The position numbers and the translations under genes were made by a program. The notes beneath the pieces were generated by a model. That model ran no database searches. It was not told the DNA's origin and worked only from the letters and a program-made list of their open reading frames with translations. This document shows, in pieces, positions 1 through 7,614 of a stretch of DNA of 64,000 bases. The stretch is from JACKEQ01 sp041389565 (GTDB taxonomy: Bacteria > Myxococcota_A > UBA796 > GCA-2862545): contig JAWKRP010000002.1 of NCBI GenBank assembly GCA_041389565.1, forward strand, positions 186,001 through 250,000, written 5' to 3'. The first letter of the stretch is position 1; each line of letters opens with the position of its first letter.

Positions 1-882
1 CAGGAGTGCGGATTCGAGCTCTCCGACGACGACGCCTTCATGGTCGACCTGTTCGGGGGGCCGGAGCGCGGGCTCCCCCGGGTGGGCTTCACGCGAGCCC
101 CCCTCGGCAGCGTGCCCCTGACGTCACCGTGGGGGCTGTGGGGGAGCGCGACGGCCGGTTCGTTCCTCGTCCTGCTGACCAAGGTGGAGGAGGGCGACTA
201 CCCGGACAGGGTCGTACGCTGGATCCTTCAGGCCCACGACCTGCCGACGCTCGATCCCCTGTGGTCCGTCACGCTCTCCGACCGACGGGTCGGGGAGAGC
301 CACGTCGAGCTCTACGGGGGGCTCGACTCGGTCAAGGTCCACGACCTCGAGACGGGTGAGGTGTGGCGGGCCTCTCCTGACGGCCTCACCCCGGAGGCGC
401 CCGTGATTCCGGGGTACTCGGGCAGCTCCTTCGCGGAGGGCCCGTCGGGGTGGCGCTGGTTCAGGTACGGCGCGCGCGCTGAGCTCTACGACCACGACCC
501 GATCCTGGGGCTCGGGCCCGTGGAGGAGGTCGACACGCCCATCGATCGCATCGGGTCCAGCCGGGAGGGCGTGTGGAGGTTCGCAGACGGGGCCGCGACC
601 CTCGAGGGCACCGACCGCAGCGTGGGGAGCCCGGACTGCTGCGGCTCCCTGTCCGCGATCTCGGCGGGGCGCGCCTACGGGGGCGCCTACGACGCCACCG
701 GCCGCCTCGCGTTGTCCCGCGCTCTCGAGGACGACGCCTGGTCCGTCGAGGAGGTCCGCTGCTCCGGCACGACGCCGTACCGGCGGCCGGTGTACGGGGT
801 GGATCGGCGGCTCGAGGTGGAAGAGGTGTGGTCCGAGGTCGACGTGCGGGTCGCGGTCTACGCGCTCTCGAACCCGGAGTGA
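1..882 (+). CDS. Hypothetical protein, 5'-truncated
   Basis: The frame is open from the first base, so the start codon lies outside the window; 293 residues remain before the TGA. I recognise no family. The visible part is rich in Trp, Tyr and acidic residues, has a Cys pair (PDCCGS) near residue 217, and reads like a beta-rich exported protein. It converges on the next gene with 31 bp between the stops. A Cys followed by an acidic stretch near its visible N-terminus faintly resembles the middle of the neighbouring lipoprotein, so the two could be distant paralogues; this is weak. First internal ATG is at base 40. Confidence 0.7.
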   Translation, partial: QECGFELSDDDAFMVDLFGGPERGLPRVGFTRAPLGSVPLTSPWGLWGSATAGSFLVLLTKVEEGDYPDRVVRWILQAHDLPTLDPLWSVTLSDRRVGESHVELYGGLDSVKVHDLETGEVWRASPDGLTPEAPVIPGYSGSSFAEGPSGWRWFRYGARAELYDHDPILGLGPVEEVDTPIDRIGSSREGVWRFADGAATLEGTDRSVGSPDCCGSLSAISAGRAYGGAYDATGRLALSRALEDDAWSVEEVRCSGTTPYRRPVYGVDRRLEVEEVWSEVDVRVAVYALSNPE

Positions 883-913
883 GTCGCGCCGACGGCCGCG
901 ACAGTCCGTGAGG

Positions 914-2341
914 TCACTCGAGGGACCAGCGCGACCACCAGACGTCGATCGGAGGCTCCCAAGCGTTCGCGGACCCATCCTCGACCCAGTGGTCCCTCAG
1001 CGCGAAGTGGGGCGCGGGCCCCTGCGAGACGCAGTGATCGGGAGACATCGCCCACTCGGACGTGCGCCCGTCGAGGGTCCCGACGAGGGTGCCCGTGGAG
1101 TCGCCCGCGAACACTGCGATGTCGCCGGACGCCATGACGCCGAACGGCCTCACCGTCGGTGCGCGATCCCAGGGGTTCGCGCGTGCCAGGGTCTCCCACT
1201 GCTCCGAAGGGAGGTGGACGCGGGCGATCCCCCAGTCGTAGATCGTGACGTAGACGACATCGAAGTCGATCAGGACGGAGCGGTGGTCGAACGCGACGAT
1301 CAGGCTCTCCGGATCGGTGGGGTCGGGCCACAGCGCGGTAGGGGTGGCGACCCGGCCGTCCCGCTCGGGCCGGGGGAGCTCGAGCGTCGTGACCGAGCCG
1401 TCCAGTGCGAGCCGAATCAGGCTCCCCGTCTCGGCATACTCGTGGGTGTGGCGGACCAGAGCGTCCCCCACCAGCGCCGCCCCTCCGACTCCGAGCCCCA
1501 GCGTCCACAGGTCGGCGTCGATGGCGCGCTCCGAGACCGCACCCGTGCTCCGGTCGACGACCAGCAGGTCGTAGTCGCCCGCGAATCCGGGCACGCGATG
1601 GGACATCAGCACGATGCGGTCGGCGTCTGCGGCCAGGCTCGACAGGATCAGGTCGGACCCGAGCGGGAGGTCGGGCAGTCGCTCCACGCCCTCCCACGAC
1701 CGCACCTCCAGCCACACCCGCGTGTCCGGAGCCCAGATGCTCGAGGTGCTGCGAACCAGGCGGATCTGCTCGTCCTGCGTGACGGCTCGCCCGATCGGGT
1801 AGCCCTCGGAGACCCCGATGAACACGGGCTCCTCGCGGGTGACGGACAGATCGCGGGCCTCAGGCACGGCGTGCTCGAGGAACACCTCGTCTTCGAGGAA
1901 CGACTCGATGGGCGTGAGGGGAGGCAGGCCGCACACGGCATCCTGCTCGACGAACCCTCGTGACGTCGGGCCGAGCTGGCACGCTGCAGTGAATGCGCTC
2001 TCGTCGGGGAACATCCCGGGAGCGAGCAGCTGCGGGCGCTCGCCGTACCAGAGGGCCTGGCAGAGCCGGTGGCGGATCTGGTCGGGGCTCACCGTGTCGG
2101 GGGCGAAGGTCGCCTTCCAGCCGTCGTCGCCCCACCACAGATCCGACCCGGGCGGCGCATTCTCGGTCACCGAGACCTCGGCGAGGCACACCTGGCCGGT
2201 CCAGCCGACGAACTGCTCCACCACGCCGGCGACCGCATCCGTGAGGCCGGGAACCCCGCTCTCGTCGATGTAGGTGGGCGCCTCGGCGCACGGGGGCCGG
2301 CACGCGGACGACACGACGAGGACCAGGAGGACGCGGGACAT
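914..2341 (-). CDS. Predicted lipoprotein, unknown function
   Basis: A 475-residue protein with a very short export signal: residues 1-13 are hydrophobic and end in SSAC, a lipobox-like site, so the mature protein is probably lipid-anchored at Cys14. The rest has alternating hydrophobic strands and regular Asp/Gly turns (for example residues 240-400) that suggest a beta-propeller-like fold. No catalytic motif is visible and no family is recognised. It is divergent from the methyltransferase at 2456. A GATACT hexamer about eight bases before the ATG suggests a very short leader. Function cannot be assigned from sequence alone. Confidence 0.75.
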   Translation of the reverse strand: MSRVLLVLVVSSACRPPCAEAPTYIDESGVPGLTDAVAGVVEQFVGWTGQVCLAEVSVTENAPPGSDLWWGDDGWKATFAPDTVSPDQIRHRLCQALWYGERPQLLAPGMFPDESAFTAACQLGPTSRGFVEQDAVCGLPPLTPIESFLEDEVFLEHAVPEARDLSVTREEPVFIGVSEGYPIGRAVTQDEQIRLVRSTSSIWAPDTRVWLEVRSWEGVERLPDLPLGSDLILSSLAADADRIVLMSHRVPGFAGDYDLLVVDRSTGAVSERAIDADLWTLGLGVGGAALVGDALVRHTHEYAETGSLIRLALDGSVTTLELPRPERDGRVATPTALWPDPTDPESLIVAFDHRSVLIDFDVVYVTIYDWGIARVHLPSEQWETLARANPWDRAPTVRPFGVMASGDIAVFAGDSTGTLVGTLDGRTSEWAMSPDHCVSQGPAPHFALRDHWVEDGSANAWEPPIDVWWSRWSLE

Positions 2342-2455
2342 TCACAGCCAGTATCGCCCATCGCGGTCCAGCACGGGCGGGTCGCCCACATTGCCGGGCG
2401 TGACGGCAACCCAACGGTTATCTGTCGACCTCCGCAGACCTCCAGGAGCCTCACC

Positions 2456-3304
2456 ATGACCTCCACGCAAGCCGAGATCGATCTCTCCTACAGCGTCTCC
2501 AACGAGTTCTTCGAGCTGTGGCTCGACAAGAACATGCACTACACCTCCGCGGCGTTCGACCGCGAGGGCATGACGCTCGAAGAGGCCCAGGAGAAGAAGG
2601 CCCGCGTGCTGTACGACTTCGCGGAGCTCGACTCCACGAAGACGATGCTCGACATCGGCTGCGGCTGGGGCTCGGCCATCGAGTGCATGTCGCGCTTCGG
2701 CATCAAGGAGGCCCACGGCATCACGCTCTCCACCGAGCAGATGCAGTACTGCCTCGACCGGAAGCTCCCGAACGCCAAGTTCTGGCTGCAGGACTACGCG
2801 CTCTACGAGCCCACCATGAAGTACGACGGCCTCGTGTCGATCGAGATGATCGACCACCTGTGCAGCCCCGCGCAGGCGCGCCAGGGCCTCGCGGTGAAGC
2901 TCTACCGCAACTACTTCAACAAGCTCGCCGAGTGGGTCGAGCCGGGCGCCTGCTTCGGGTTCCAGGCCATCCTCCGCAACCGCGTGCCGCGCACCCGCAA
3001 GGATCTCGAAGACCTCGCGTTCACGGCCGACGTCATCTTCCCGGGCGGCCTCAACCCGCGCATCGAAGAGCTCGTGGTCGCCATCAACCCGCACTGGGAG
3101 CTCGAGCAGCTCATCATGCGGCGCACCGACTACAGCAAGACCACCGCCGAGTGGCACCGTCGCCTCAAGCTCCACGAGAGCACCATCCGCGCGAAGTGGG
3201 GCGACCAGGTCTACGAAGACTACGATCGCTACCTCGACACCTGCGTGCGCGGGTTCGACAACCACTGGGCGGGCGACGTCCAGATGAAGCTCCGCCGCAT
3301 CTGA
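2456..3304 (+). CDS. Cyclopropane-fatty-acid-synthase-like SAM methyltransferase
   Basis: 282 residues. Members of this family use S-adenosylmethionine to methylate or cyclopropanate lipids or natural-product intermediates. Residues 11-34 carry the family's N-terminal signature (YSVSNEFFELWLDKNMHY), the SAM-binding motif LDIGCGWGS is at 65-73, and the C-terminus has the Tyr/Trp-rich end typical of the CMAS fold. The start chosen is the ATG after CAGGAGCCTCACC. The frame stays open upstream but that part overlaps the opposite gene and looks non-coding. At 282 residues it is shorter than E. coli Cfa (about 380), so it may act on a soluble substrate or an acyl chain other than phospholipid. It is followed 10 bases later by the next gene. 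Confidence 0.88.
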   Translation: MTSTQAEIDLSYSVSNEFFELWLDKNMHYTSAAFDREGMTLEEAQEKKARVLYDFAELDSTKTMLDIGCGWGSAIECMSRFGIKEAHGITLSTEQMQYCLDRKLPNAKFWLQDYALYEPTMKYDGLVSIEMIDHLCSPAQARQGLAVKLYRNYFNKLAEWVEPGACFGFQAILRNRVPRTRKDLEDLAFTADVIFPGGLNPRIEELVVAINPHWELEQLIMRRTDYSKTTAEWHRRLKLHESTIRAKWGDQVYEDYDRYLDTCVRGFDNHWAGDVQMKLRRI

Positions 3305-3314
3305 ACCGTCCCGG

Positions 3315-4868
3315 ATGGGAGATCCTGACGCCGCTGATGCCCCTCTCGCGAGCCTCGCGGAGGGGCGTCTGTCGGATGCGCTCGTGCAGCTGCTCGGGAT
3401 CTGGGACTCCCGCCGAGACCCCGTCGTGGCGGGCGCGATCGAGAGCCTCGGTCGCGCGTTGGAGCCGGTGCGCCCGAAGCTCGGGAGCAGCCCACGGTTC
3501 CACGCCGACTGGCTCGCGCGCGACGCGGAGCGGCACCCCGCCGACGTCGTGCTCCTGGCGGAGTCCCTGCGCAGCGACCAGCCCGGTCGGGCCCGCTTCC
3601 AGGAGCGCGTGGTACGGCTGCTGGAGCGTCCGGCCGACCCGCGTGTGTTCGGAGTCGTGCTCGAGCGCGTGAAGCGGGGCGTGTACCCGGAGCTGGGTCC
3701 GCTGTACGACAAGCTCCTGCGGCACCACGCAGATCCCCGTGCGGTCGACGCGCTCGAGATGTCGCGCCGCGAAGACGCGTGGGACGCGAAGGGCTGGGAG
3801 CGCAGGTTCGTGAAGCTCCGCAAGCTCCTGGAGTCCTTCGACGCATCCGCGGTGGAGGGCGCCGAGCGCCTGGGTCCCGCGATCGAAGCAGCCCTCCGAA
3901 GACCCCGCGATGCCTGGCTCACCGTGGCGCCCGAGCGCGGAGACGCCGTGCTGGACGACCTGTGGGACGGTGTGCTCGCGAATCCCGCCGACGACGCGGC
4001 CCGGCTCGTGTTCGCCGACCGCGTGGCCGAGGCCTCCGAAGACCACGCCGTGTTCATCCAGCTGCAGCTCGCCGCCACGTCGCGCTCGCTCACGAAGGCC
4101 GAGGAGAAGCGCATGGCCGCGATCCAGAAGGCGGAGCACGGCCGCCTGCTCGGTCCGCTCGCGGGGAGCGTGAACACGAAGGGAGCCCGGTTCGTGCGGG
4201 GGTTCCTCGACGCGGGCAACGTGATCACGGGCTCCGCGGTGGAAGCGCGGGAGCTCGGGGAGCGCCCGCACTGGCGCACGGCCAGCGCCCTGTGGTCGAA
4301 GCATGTGGAGCTGTACCTGGGCGCGGGGGTGTCCGACCTCCGCTCGGCGGGCTGCCGGTTCGTCGAAGACGCCGCGCTCGGCCGGTGGATCCCGAACCCG
4401 GGTGGGGCGGCCGTGGACTCGCTCCAGCTGCGCAAGCTCGCGAAGCTCGGCCCGCATCCGTGGCGGGTGCTCCAGATCACCGCGACCATCAGCCATCTCG
4501 ACCGCCTGGCCGAAGACCTGCCGAAGCTCCGCGCACCGCGGCTCGAGACCCTCGTGCTGGTGGGTGCAGGCGTTCCCGCCGAGGTGCTGGACGTGCTGCC
4601 TCCGGTCCGCGAGCTGGTCGTGCAGCCCGGAACCCTCGATCCCGCCGACGTGATCGCGAGCCAGCCCGGCCTCGAGCGCTTCCAGATGTCGGGGCTCTAC
4701 GTGCTGCGCCGCGTCGAGCCCGGGGTGTGGGCGCTCGACGTGCCCGAGCCCACGGTGGAGGAGCGCCGGCTCATCGGCCCGCTCACCCCCGACGACGGCG
4801 CGCGCCTGCGGGCCCGGCTCGCGGCCGTGGTGTCCGCAGCGGGCCACCGCATCGTGGAGGACGCGTGA
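3315..4868 (+). CDS. TIGR02996-type repeat-companion protein
   Basis: 517 residues. Residues 213-245 carry a DDLWDGVLANPADDAARLVF stretch that matches the TIGR02996 companion domain, a short motif known from Myxococcota and Planctomycetes and usually paired with leucine-rich-like repeats. Downstream residues 320-470 contain repeated Leu/Val strands that may be degenerate LRR-like units. The N-terminal 200 residues are helical and rich in Arg and Asp. No signal peptide, so cytoplasmic. It begins 10 bases after the methyltransferase stop and its last codon overlaps the start of the GST gene (GTGA), so the three probably form one operon. Biochemical role unknown. Confidence 0.82.
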   Translation: MGDPDAADAPLASLAEGRLSDALVQLLGIWDSRRDPVVAGAIESLGRALEPVRPKLGSSPRFHADWLARDAERHPADVVLLAESLRSDQPGRARFQERVVRLLERPADPRVFGVVLERVKRGVYPELGPLYDKLLRHHADPRAVDALEMSRREDAWDAKGWERRFVKLRKLLESFDASAVEGAERLGPAIEAALRRPRDAWLTVAPERGDAVLDDLWDGVLANPADDAARLVFADRVAEASEDHAVFIQLQLAATSRSLTKAEEKRMAAIQKAEHGRLLGPLAGSVNTKGARFVRGFLDAGNVITGSAVEARELGERPHWRTASALWSKHVELYLGAGVSDLRSAGCRFVEDAALGRWIPNPGGAAVDSLQLRKLAKLGPHPWRVLQITATISHLDRLAEDLPKLRAPRLETLVLVGAGVPAEVLDVLPPVRELVVQPGTLDPADVIASQPGLERFQMSGLYVLRRVEPGVWALDVPEPTVEERRLIGPLTPDDGARLRARLAAVVSAAGHRIVEDA

Positions 4869-5581
4869 GTGTCGTGCTGTACCAGTTCGTGACGGAATGG
4901 GATCTCCCCAACCTGAGCCCGTTCTGCCTGAAGGTCGAGACCTGGCTGCGGCTGGTCGACGTGCCGTACGAGGTGCGGCCGTTCAGCCCGGGGCTCACGT
5001 CCACCGGGAAGGCACCCGTGGTCGAGCTCGACGGCGAGCGCATCTCCGACTCGTCGTGCATCGTGCGTACGCTCAGCGAGCGCCTGTCCATCGGGCTCGA
5101 CGCGGGGCTCACCCCCAGGCAGCTCGCGCACGCCGCGCTCGTTCAGCGGGTGCTCGAAGAACACCTGTACTGGGCGGTGCTGCACACGCGCTGGGTCGAC
5201 GATGCCGGGTGGGCGACCTACCGCCCGATCCTCGCGAGCGCGCTCCCGATGCCGCGCTTCCTGGCGCTGTGGCTCGCGAGCTACCTTCGACGCGGCGTGA
5301 AGCGGAGCACGTGGGAGCACGGCCTGGCCCGGCACGCGCCCGACGAGATCCATCGGCGCGGCATCGAGGATCTCACGGCGATCGCAGAGATCCTGGGCGA
5401 CTCGCCGTTCCTGCTCGGCGACACCCCTCGCTCGGTCGACTGCGGCATGTACGCGTTCCTCGCGCAGGCCGCGCACCCCGCGTGGGACAACGCGCTGGTC
5501 GCCCATCTCCGCGCCGACGCGCGCCTGATGGCGTACATCGAGCGGATGCGGGCGCGCGTCTGGGACGCCCCCGCGTCGTAG
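4865..5581 (+). CDS. Glutathione S-transferase family protein (metaxin/Fax-like)
   Basis: 238 residues with a GTG start overlapping the previous stop by four bases. Residues 15-30 contain NLSPFCLKVETWLRL, the thioredoxin-fold entry typical of metaxin and failed-axon-connection GSTs, and the C-terminus has FLLGDTPRSVDCGMYAFL (about 182-199), the conserved segment of the helical domain in this subfamily. Such proteins in bacteria are poorly characterised; glutathione conjugation or a binding role is possible. Translational coupling to the TIGR02996-type protein suggests a shared function, which I infer only from context. It converges on the next minus-strand gene with 7 bp between the stops. 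Confidence 0.87.
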   Translation: MSVVLYQFVTEWDLPNLSPFCLKVETWLRLVDVPYEVRPFSPGLTSTGKAPVVELDGERISDSSCIVRTLSERLSIGLDAGLTPRQLAHAALVQRVLEEHLYWAVLHTRWVDDAGWATYRPILASALPMPRFLALWLASYLRRGVKRSTWEHGLARHAPDEIHRRGIEDLTAIAEILGDSPFLLGDTPRSVDCGMYAFLAQAAHPAWDNALVAHLRADARLMAYIERMRARVWDAPAS

Positions 5582-5588
5582 GGGCCGC

Positions 5589-6404
5589 TCAGTCCTTCCG
5601 GCCCGAGCCCGGCGACAGGCCGGTCTTCTTCGGGAGGCGCTGGGTCTTCTCGGGCGCGGAGGTCTTCTGCTCGTGGAACACCTTCGCGGGCTCCACGGGG
5701 GCCGCGGCCGCTGCGGGGGCAGCCTCTGGAGGCGCCGGTGTGGCGGGGGCTTCCGGGGCGGCGGCTGCGGGAGGCGCCGCGACGTCCGGCGCGGGGGCCG
5801 GGGAGGCGACCGGGGACGGCGCTACGGCCGGGGCAGGCGCCGCTTCGGCGGCGGGTGCGGCCTCCGCGGGAGCAGCCGCCTCGGGCGCAGACGGGACGGG
5901 GGCGTCGGCTGCCTCGGCGGCGCGCTTGTCCTGTGGACCGCCGGGGATCCGCTCGACCCGGATCGACTTGATGTTCATCTTCAGCGGGAGTCGACCGCTC
6001 TTCCCGAACGTCCACCCCTTGCCGTCGGCGAAGCTCTTCACCTCGGGGAAGCCCATCTCGAACTCGGGGTCGGACCGGGGGGCATCGGGCTCGGCGTAGG
6101 TGTCGAGATCGGGGACCTGGACCGCCGTGCGCCCGTCCATCAGGGTGTTCGTGAAGCCCTCGATCACCTGGACGCATCGCCACGGCATCGACTCCCACGC
6201 GTTGCCCGTGGCGGAGGTCATGAACGTGACACGCACGCCGGGCTCCGCGATGACGCCGACGCTCTTGATGTCGGTGCTGGCGACCTCGTCGCCCTGGAGC
6301 CCGCCGTAGGGGTGGATCTTCACCACCGTCTTCTGGCCCGCGAAGTTGATGCCACTGAAGAACCAGAGCTCGCAGCGGATCTTGTCTTCGAATTCCCAAC
6401 GCAT
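5589..6404 (-). CDS. Uncharacterised protein with Ala/Pro-rich tail
   Basis: 271 residues in two parts. Residues 1-150 form a compact, probably beta-rich domain starting MRWEFEDKIRCELWFFSG with conserved-looking Phe/Gly turns; a remote likeness to beta/gamma-crystallin strands is possible but unproven. Residues about 155-250 are almost only Ala, Pro and Glu, a flexible tether, followed by a basic tail rich in Lys and Arg. No signal peptide is seen. The ATG at 6404 is preferred because CAGGAG lies seven bases before it; an upstream Met at 6497 lacks a ribosome site. A TGCTAGCC -10-like element lies 30 bases upstream. Confidence 0.75.
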   Translation of the reverse strand: MRWEFEDKIRCELWFFSGINFAGQKTVVKIHPYGGLQGDEVASTDIKSVGVIAEPGVRVTFMTSATGNAWESMPWRCVQVIEGFTNTLMDGRTAVQVPDLDTYAEPDAPRSDPEFEMGFPEVKSFADGKGWTFGKSGRLPLKMNIKSIRVERIPGGPQDKRAAEAADAPVPSAPEAAAPAEAAPAAEAAPAPAVAPSPVASPAPAPDVAAPPAAAAPEAPATPAPPEAAPAAAAAPVEPAKVFHEQKTSAPEKTQRLPKKTGLSPGSGRKD

Positions 6405-6434
6405 ACCGGGGCTCCTGGGGGGCGGGGTGCCGAA

Positions 6435-6443
6435 GGCTAGCAC
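6435..6443 (-). promoter_or_regulatory. Extended -10 promoter element, GTGCTAGCC
   Basis: On the minus strand the sequence reads GTGCTAGCC, 30 bases before the ATG of the Ala/Pro-rich protein gene. It matches the TGCTA-type element found before many other genes of this window. It sits in a small CCGAA/TTCGG inverted repeat. No good -35 hexamer is visible. Confidence 0.4.
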
Positions 6444-6482
6444 TTTCGGGGCGCCGGGCGGCAGGGTGCGCCCGCGATCGCC

Positions 6483-6498
6483 TGTGAGGAATCTCACA
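6483..6498. promoter_or_regulatory. Perfect palindrome TGTGAG-N4-CTCACA
   Basis: Six-base arms separated by GAAT, perfectly matched, in the divergent intergenic region between the Ala/Pro-rich protein and the fatty acid hydroxylase. The arms are too short and lack a T tract for a terminator, so an operator is more likely. It lies six bases before a second, longer palindrome. Confidence 0.45.
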
Positions 6499-6504
6499 CG
6501 AAAT

Positions 6505-6524
6505 TTCTGACCCGGTGGTCAGAA
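6505..6524. promoter_or_regulatory. Perfect palindrome TTCTGACC-N4-GGTCAGAA, operator candidate
   Basis: Eight-base perfect arms around CGGT. A TGACC-N4-GGTCA core is typical of dimeric helix-turn-helix repressor sites such as those of the TetR family. It lies 91 bases before the hydroxylase ATG and no TetR gene is present in the window, so the regulator would act in trans. Confidence 0.55.
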
Positions 6525-6615
6525 GCGATTGGATCCGTCATGATGAGAGTGGGGGAGCGGCCTCTCTCGTCGCGGGGCCGCCACTGGAGCAGTCCGCCTG
6601 GTTCGGGAGGTCGGA

Positions 6616-7614
6616 ATGGACATTCGCGCTCTGATTTCGTGGTCTGCGTTCCCGCTGATCCTCGGCGGTGCGGTGTTCGGGAGCCACGCGCTGTTCGTCG
6701 CGGGCTGGTCGGCGCCGTTCGCCGTGTTCTCGGTCACCTTCACGGCCGCGATCCCGCTGTTGCTGCTGCAGCTGCGCATGCCGGCCACCGAAGCGTGGCG
6801 CGGGCGCCCGCAGGACTTCCGGCTCGACCTGCTGCACATGGTGTCCACCGCGCTCACGGGCGATCTGTGGCGCGCGATCAGCTTCGGTGTCGCGTTCGCC
6901 GTGAGCGTCTGGCTCGCCGAGACCCTCGGAACCAGCCTGTGGCCGTCGCACTGGCCGCTGCTCGCCCAGTTCGCGCTCGCGATGGTGGTGGGCGACTTCG
7001 GTGCGTACTGGGTGCACCGCACGCTCCACAATGTGCCTGTGCTGTGGCGCGTGCACGCCATGCACCACAGCTCCGAGCGGCTCTACGTGTTCTCAGCCAC
7101 CCGCAACCACCCCGCGAACGTCATCCTGGCGTGGGGGTCCCAGGCGCTGCCGCTCATCGTGCTCGGTGCGCACGAGCACGTGCTGGTGCTGATGAGTGTG
7201 TTCACGGCCGTGCACGGCATGCTCCAGCACGCGAACGTCGACTTCCGACACGGCGTGCTGAACCACGTGTTCGCCACGGCCGATCTGCATCGGTGGCACC
7301 ACTCCGCCGACATCGACGAGTCGAACTCGAACTACGGGAGCAACCTGATCATCTGGGACTGGGTGTTCGGCACCCGGAACCTGCCGCGCGACCGCCGGCA
7401 CCCCGAGCGCATGGGTCTCGCGGGCATGGAGCTCCCCGACAACTGGTTCTCGCACCTCGCGTCGCCGTTCGTGCTGGAGCGCTACGCGACCGACGAGGTG
7501 GCGATCGCCGACCTGCCGGAGCACGACGAGTTCACGCTCGAGACCGGGGACGTCGCGGCCGAGGCCGTCCCCGTGCTCACGGGCGTGCGAACGGGCGCAC
7601 CTGCTTCACGATGA
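6616..7614 (+). CDS. Sterol desaturase / fatty acid hydroxylase family protein
   Basis: 332 residues, integral membrane di-iron oxygenase family that hydroxylates or desaturates sterols, fatty acids or ether lipids. The histidine boxes are complete: HRTLH at 134-138, HAMHH at 147-151, a further His pair at 200 and 205, and LHRWHH at 224-229. Hydrophobic segments lie at about 8-28, 35-52, 88-105, 117-133 and 172-195. The ATG has GGGAGG in front. Two palindromes upstream suggest repression by a lipid-sensing regulator. The last 38 bases overlap the 3' end of the convergent PEP-synthase-like gene. Substrate unknown. Confidence 0.92.
   Translation: MDIRALISWSAFPLILGGAVFGSHALFVAGWSAPFAVFSVTFTAAIPLLLLQLRMPATEAWRGRPQDFRLDLLHMVSTALTGDLWRAISFGVAFAVSVWLAETLGTSLWPSHWPLLAQFALAMVVGDFGAYWVHRTLHNVPVLWRVHAMHHSSERLYVFSATRNHPANVILAWGSQALPLIVLGAHEHVLVLMSVFTAVHGMLQHANVDFRHGVLNHVFATADLHRWHHSADIDESNSNYGSNLIIWDWVFGTRNLPRDRRHPERMGLAGMELPDNWFSHLASPFVLERYATDEVAIADLPEHDEFTLETGDVAAEAVPVLTGVRTGAPASR

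Noticed and set aside
2069..2455. Upstream extension of the cyclopropane-synthase-like protein
   Set aside because: The extra 129 residues overlap the opposite lipoprotein gene and its control region and do not resemble the family; the ATG at 2456 with CAGGAG is used.
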